Of a stretch of 7,470 nt of DNA, positions 5,405 through 7,470 are shown piece by piece (the first letter of the stretch is position 1; every line of letters starts with the position of its first letter). The stretch spans positions 1 to 7,470 of the forward strand of contig CAZSAA010000033.1 of NCBI GenBank assembly GCA_964604915.1, read 5' to 3'. Below the pieces are notes generated by a model. That model was not told the DNA's origin and made no database searches. It worked only from the letters and a program-made list of their open reading frames with translations. A program made the translations under genes and the position numbers. The stretch is from CAZSAA01 sp964604915 (GTDB taxonomy: Bacteria; Patescibacteriota; Patescibacteriia; Patescibacteriales; UBA12465).

Positions 5405-5447
5405 GTCAATATTCACCGGTGAATATTGACAGGTTAATATTAACCTG
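5405..5447 (+). promoter_or_regulatory. Operator cluster: two perfect palindromes, three copies of a GGTnAATATTnAC site
   Basis: A 26-bp perfect palindrome (5405-5430, half-site GTCAATATTCACC) abuts an 18-bp perfect palindrome (5430-5447, half-site CAGGTTAAT). Both are built from one 13-base unit, GGTnAATATTnAC, in three copies: 5405-5417 inverted, 5418-5430 and 5432-5444 direct. The first palindrome covers most of the -35 box and the second fills the spacer. Binding there would block the promoter, most simply by the winged-helix protein encoded just downstream. Confidence 0.7.
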
Positions 5448-5454
5448 GTATAAT
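5426..5454 (+). promoter_or_regulatory. Perfect-consensus sigma-70 promoter
   Basis: TTGACA (5426-5431), a 17-base spacer and TATAAT (5449-5454) match the consensus exactly. RNA would start near 5461, one or two bases before the ATG at 5463, so the message is probably leaderless. Such a strong promoter fits a gene normally held off by a repressor. Confidence 0.85.
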
Positions 5455-5462
5455 AGTCTTGT

Positions 5463-6443
5463 ATGAATAATTTTTCTAAAGAAAGAACAAAAATACTAGA
5501 GATTATTGAAGAATTCGGTCCGATTCGTCCTAGCCAGTTGCGAGGTGTGGCTGGTGTTTCGACTAAAACCGTCTATCGGCATCTATCGGCTTTGTTAGAA
5601 GAAGGGTTAATTAAGAAAGCAGGAAGCGTTCCCCAAGTCTTCTATTCCTTGGTATCTCCGGTCCAGATTATAGCGCCAAACGCTTTTGATCCGGACGATT
5701 ATGTTATTGATCAAAATTATATCTATGTTTCTGCCAGCGGTGAATTGACGCGGGGAATAAGGGGGTTCGCTATCTGGTGCCAGAAGAACGGATTTGATTT
5801 TAAGCGGGAGAAAAAGATTTATGCAGACCAGTTTAAGTCGTTACAACGCTCACGTAGCCAGGGCTTGTTCTCGGGTAAGGGCAGCGTCCTGTCTGGCCAG
5901 GGGGCGCCTTATTTGGATAATCTCTTTTTTGCTGATTTCTATACTTTCGGACATTATGGCAAGACTAAACTGGGCCAACTGGTTTATCTGGGCAAATCTG
6001 GACAGGACAAGACGATTATCGGAGAGATTGCCGATATTGTCCGTCCGTCTATTTCCAGCCTGATAGATAAATATGGGATAAAGATGGTTTGCTTTATCCC
6101 TCCTACCATTCCCCGCCAGGTCCAATTCATGAAGGTATTGAAACAGAAATTAGGGCTGCCGTTACCGGAGTTAAAGGCCGTCAAGATAGCCGGTGCTAGA
6201 GTGGCTCAAAAGACACTCAAAAGGCTGGAAGACAGGATAGAAAATGCTCGTGACACTATCATCGTCAACCCCGACCAACAGATTATCGGCAATGTTCTCA
6301 TTGTCGATGATGCCACTGGTTCGGGTGCCACTCTTAATGAAACCGCCCGAAAGATCAAGAGGATGGGGCCTGATAAGGTGAGGGTTTTCGGCTTTTCTGT
6401 GGTCGGGAGTTACAAAGGGTTTGATATTATCAGCGAGGTATAA
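5463..6443 (+). CDS. Winged-helix regulator fused to a phosphoribosyltransferase domain
   Basis: 326 residues. Residues 8-63 form a winged helix-turn-helix (ILEIIEEFGPIRPSQLRGV, recognition helix around STKTVYRHLSALLEEGLIKK). The C-terminal half is a type I phosphoribosyltransferase fold, ComF-like in style, with the PRPP loop VLIVDDATGSGAT (278-290) and an upstream RVAQKTLKRLEDRIENA stretch. The middle (FSGKGSVLSGQGAPYLDN and neighbours) is not recognised. By analogy with Bacillus PurR, which joins a winged helix to a PRT domain and senses PRPP, this may be a metabolite-responsive repressor; whether it keeps enzyme activity is unknown. It most likely controls its own promoter through the palindromes directly upstream. 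There is no Shine-Dalgarno site, in keeping with a leaderless start. Domain calls are firm, the regulatory role is inferred, and no link to the DGR is visible. Confidence 0.85.
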   Translation: MNNFSKERTKILEIIEEFGPIRPSQLRGVAGVSTKTVYRHLSALLEEGLIKKAGSVPQVFYSLVSPVQIIAPNAFDPDDYVIDQNYIYVSASGELTRGIRGFAIWCQKNGFDFKREKKIYADQFKSLQRSRSQGLFSGKGSVLSGQGAPYLDNLFFADFYTFGHYGKTKLGQLVYLGKSGQDKTIIGEIADIVRPSISSLIDKYGIKMVCFIPPTIPRQVQFMKVLKQKLGLPLPELKAVKIAGARVAQKTLKRLEDRIENARDTIIVNPDQQIIGNVLIVDDATGSGATLNETARKIKRMGPDKVRVFGFSVVGSYKGFDIISEV

Positions 6444-6624
6444 CCTGGAAATCCAATAGTCCAAGCAGCCACATCAAACGAGGGCGCTATTTGTATAGGC
6501 GCCTTAAGCCTGGATTCCAGATTCGCCCAGGAACGTTTTATAGGGATTAGCTGGCGTCTTTAATTATCGGTATGACTGGGGTCGGGGCATTGCCGACGCC
6601 ATGTCTCTTTATCGGCCTTTTTAG

Positions 6625-6653
6625 TTTACAGACGGAGGATAAGATTGTATAAT
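6625..6653 (+). promoter_or_regulatory. Promoter and ribosome binding site for the second shaft protein
   Basis: TTTACA (6625-6630), a 17-base spacer and TATAAT (6648-6653) form a near-consensus promoter. The start would be near 6660, giving a leader of about 23 bases. A purine-rich AAAGGGAAG at 6666-6674 serves as ribosome binding site, 8 bases before the ATG at 6683, and is the clearest such site in the window. The remainder of the 239-base spacer after 6443 holds only weak inverted repeats and no convincing terminator. Confidence 0.7.
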
Positions 6654-6682
6654 ATAGTCATTAAGAAAGGGAAGTCTAACCG

Positions 6683-7470
6683 ATGGCCAACAACCGGAAA
6701 ACTCATTTTTTTTCTTGGAACCTTCATTCAAACAGGGGGCTTTTCTTATTATCCATCCTCAGTTTTTTGGGCATCTGGCTAGCTACGCCAGCCTTGGCGG
6801 TTGACGGCCTAATGAACGGCAAGCAGATAACTGGCGAAACGGATGACTACCTGTTCTGGCTCCAGACCTATGACGCTAATACGGCCCCTTTCTATACCGA
6901 CCATCTTTTCTTGAATAAATCTGGTAACGTCGGTATCAGTACTACTGCTCCTACCGCTAAGCTCTATGTCAACGGTACCGGTTACTTTAGCCAGCCAGTA
7001 ACCGTCGGCACTCCGACCGCCACCACTCATGCCACCACTAAGAGCTATGTTGATTCCCTCATCGCTGGTGGTTCTGGCTCGACGGTGGGGTATTGGACGC
7101 AGAATGGCACCAATATATATAACAGTAATGCGGGGAATGTGGGAATTGGGGTGACAAGTCCGGTAGCAAAATTAGATGTTAAGGGTATAAATAGCACATC
7201 GAGTCAAAGAACAATGCCATTTAATGTTTTTAATATCACTTCTGACTATAATGGAGGAGATGGCCAACCATATACTGGTTTTGGAGGAGGACTATCATTT
7301 AACAATGAAAGCTATAACGGTACATTCTATAATAGTGCTGCTATCTATGGAATCATTGGAGATGACAGCGTAGCAACTACAAAAGGCGGAAGCTTAGCGT
7401 TTTATACTGCCTCTACAAAAGGAGCCGCTCTTACTGAGAAAATGAGAATAACAGAAAGCGGCAACGTCGG
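6683..7470 (+). CDS. Exported tail-fibre-like shaft protein, paralog of the DGR target; 3' end missing
   Basis: 262 complete codons, open at the window end. The start has a promoter and a ribosome binding site. Residues 1-39 are a signal peptide: basic start, hydrophobic GLFLLSILSFLGIWLA, and TPALA before the cut, so the product leaves the cytoplasm. From residue 81 (base 6923) it matches the start of the window without gaps for more than 200 bases (GNVGIST, AKLYVNGTGYF, KSYVDS, GSGSTVGYW), including a 29-base exact match (6953-6981 with 33-61). After about 7140 codon choice becomes more AT-rich and the sequence no longer follows the target gene; the later part (GGSLAFYTAS, EKMRITESGNVG) is typical of phage-tail-like shafts ahead of a C-terminal domain or S74-type chaperone. 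Whether it ends in another variable domain cannot be seen. Confidence 0.88.
   Translation, partial: MANNRKTHFFSWNLHSNRGLFLLSILSFLGIWLATPALAVDGLMNGKQITGETDDYLFWLQTYDANTAPFYTDHLFLNKSGNVGISTTAPTAKLYVNGTGYFSQPVTVGTPTATTHATTKSYVDSLIAGGSGSTVGYWTQNGTNIYNSNAGNVGIGVTSPVAKLDVKGINSTSSQRTMPFNVFNITSDYNGGDGQPYTGFGGGLSFNNESYNGTFYNSAAIYGIIGDDSVATTKGGSLAFYTASTKGAALTEKMRITESGNV
6923..7180 (+). repeat. Paralogous shaft segment shared with window start (3-270)
   Basis: This segment aligns to bases 3-270 at a constant offset of 6920 until about 7145, after which a small gap is needed. Similarity is strongest over the first 100 bases and includes an identical 29-base run. The two genes therefore share an N-terminal module by duplication or recombination. 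Confidence 0.85.

Noticed and set aside
6481..6505. Hairpin after the regulator gene as terminator
   Set aside because: It has only a five-pair GC core with a bulge and no following T run.
7460..7470. The last 11 bases equal bases 3-13, suggesting a circular sequence
   Set aside because: Both are GNVG units, a motif repeated within these genes, so the match is expected without circularity.

Overview
The window carries a diversity-generating retroelement (DGR), complete apart from the 5' end of its target gene. It lies between two related genes for surface, tail-fibre-like proteins. From left to right, all on the + strand: (1) the 3' part of a target gene made of a 'GNVGIGT' shaft followed by a FISUMP (Fibrobacter succinogenes major paralogous, C-type-lectin-like) domain, whose last 179 bases are the variable repeat (VR); (2) a GC-rich hairpin just past the VR; (3) a small Avd-type accessory protein; (4) an AT-rich stretch with duplicated palindromic operators and a likely gene relic; (5) an AAA ATPase with a DUF4143 C-terminus under its own promoter; (6) the DGR reverse transcriptase; (7) a non-coding stretch holding the template repeat (TR, 4724-4902); (8) a 100-N assembly gap inside a truncated RhuM-like gene; (9) a winged-helix/phosphoribosyltransferase fusion behind a perfect-consensus promoter covered by palindromes; (10) the 5' part of a second exported shaft protein, related to (1).

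The core evidence is TR against VR. Aligned without gaps over 179 bases they differ at 18 positions, and each of the 18 is an adenine in the TR (9 A to G, 6 A to T, 3 A to C). The changes hit 14 codons of the target, 13 of them AAY asparagine codons in the TR. The TR would be transcribed, copied by the error-prone reverse transcriptase (YVDD active site, IGNLTSQ motif) with help from Avd, and the mutated cDNA would replace the VR. The result is a diversified binding face on the C-terminus of a probably exported protein.

The organism is probably a Candidate Phyla Radiation (Patescibacteria) bacterium assembled from a metagenome. Reasons are the FISUMP/shaft protein style, the DGR, the RhuM and AAA/DUF4143 accessory genes, weak or absent Shine-Dalgarno sites before most genes, and the scaffold gap. 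TGA acts as a stop in the target and avd genes, so a code with TGA read as glycine is unlikely. The lineage is inferred, not proven. No tRNA, rRNA, CRISPR array or transposase was seen.
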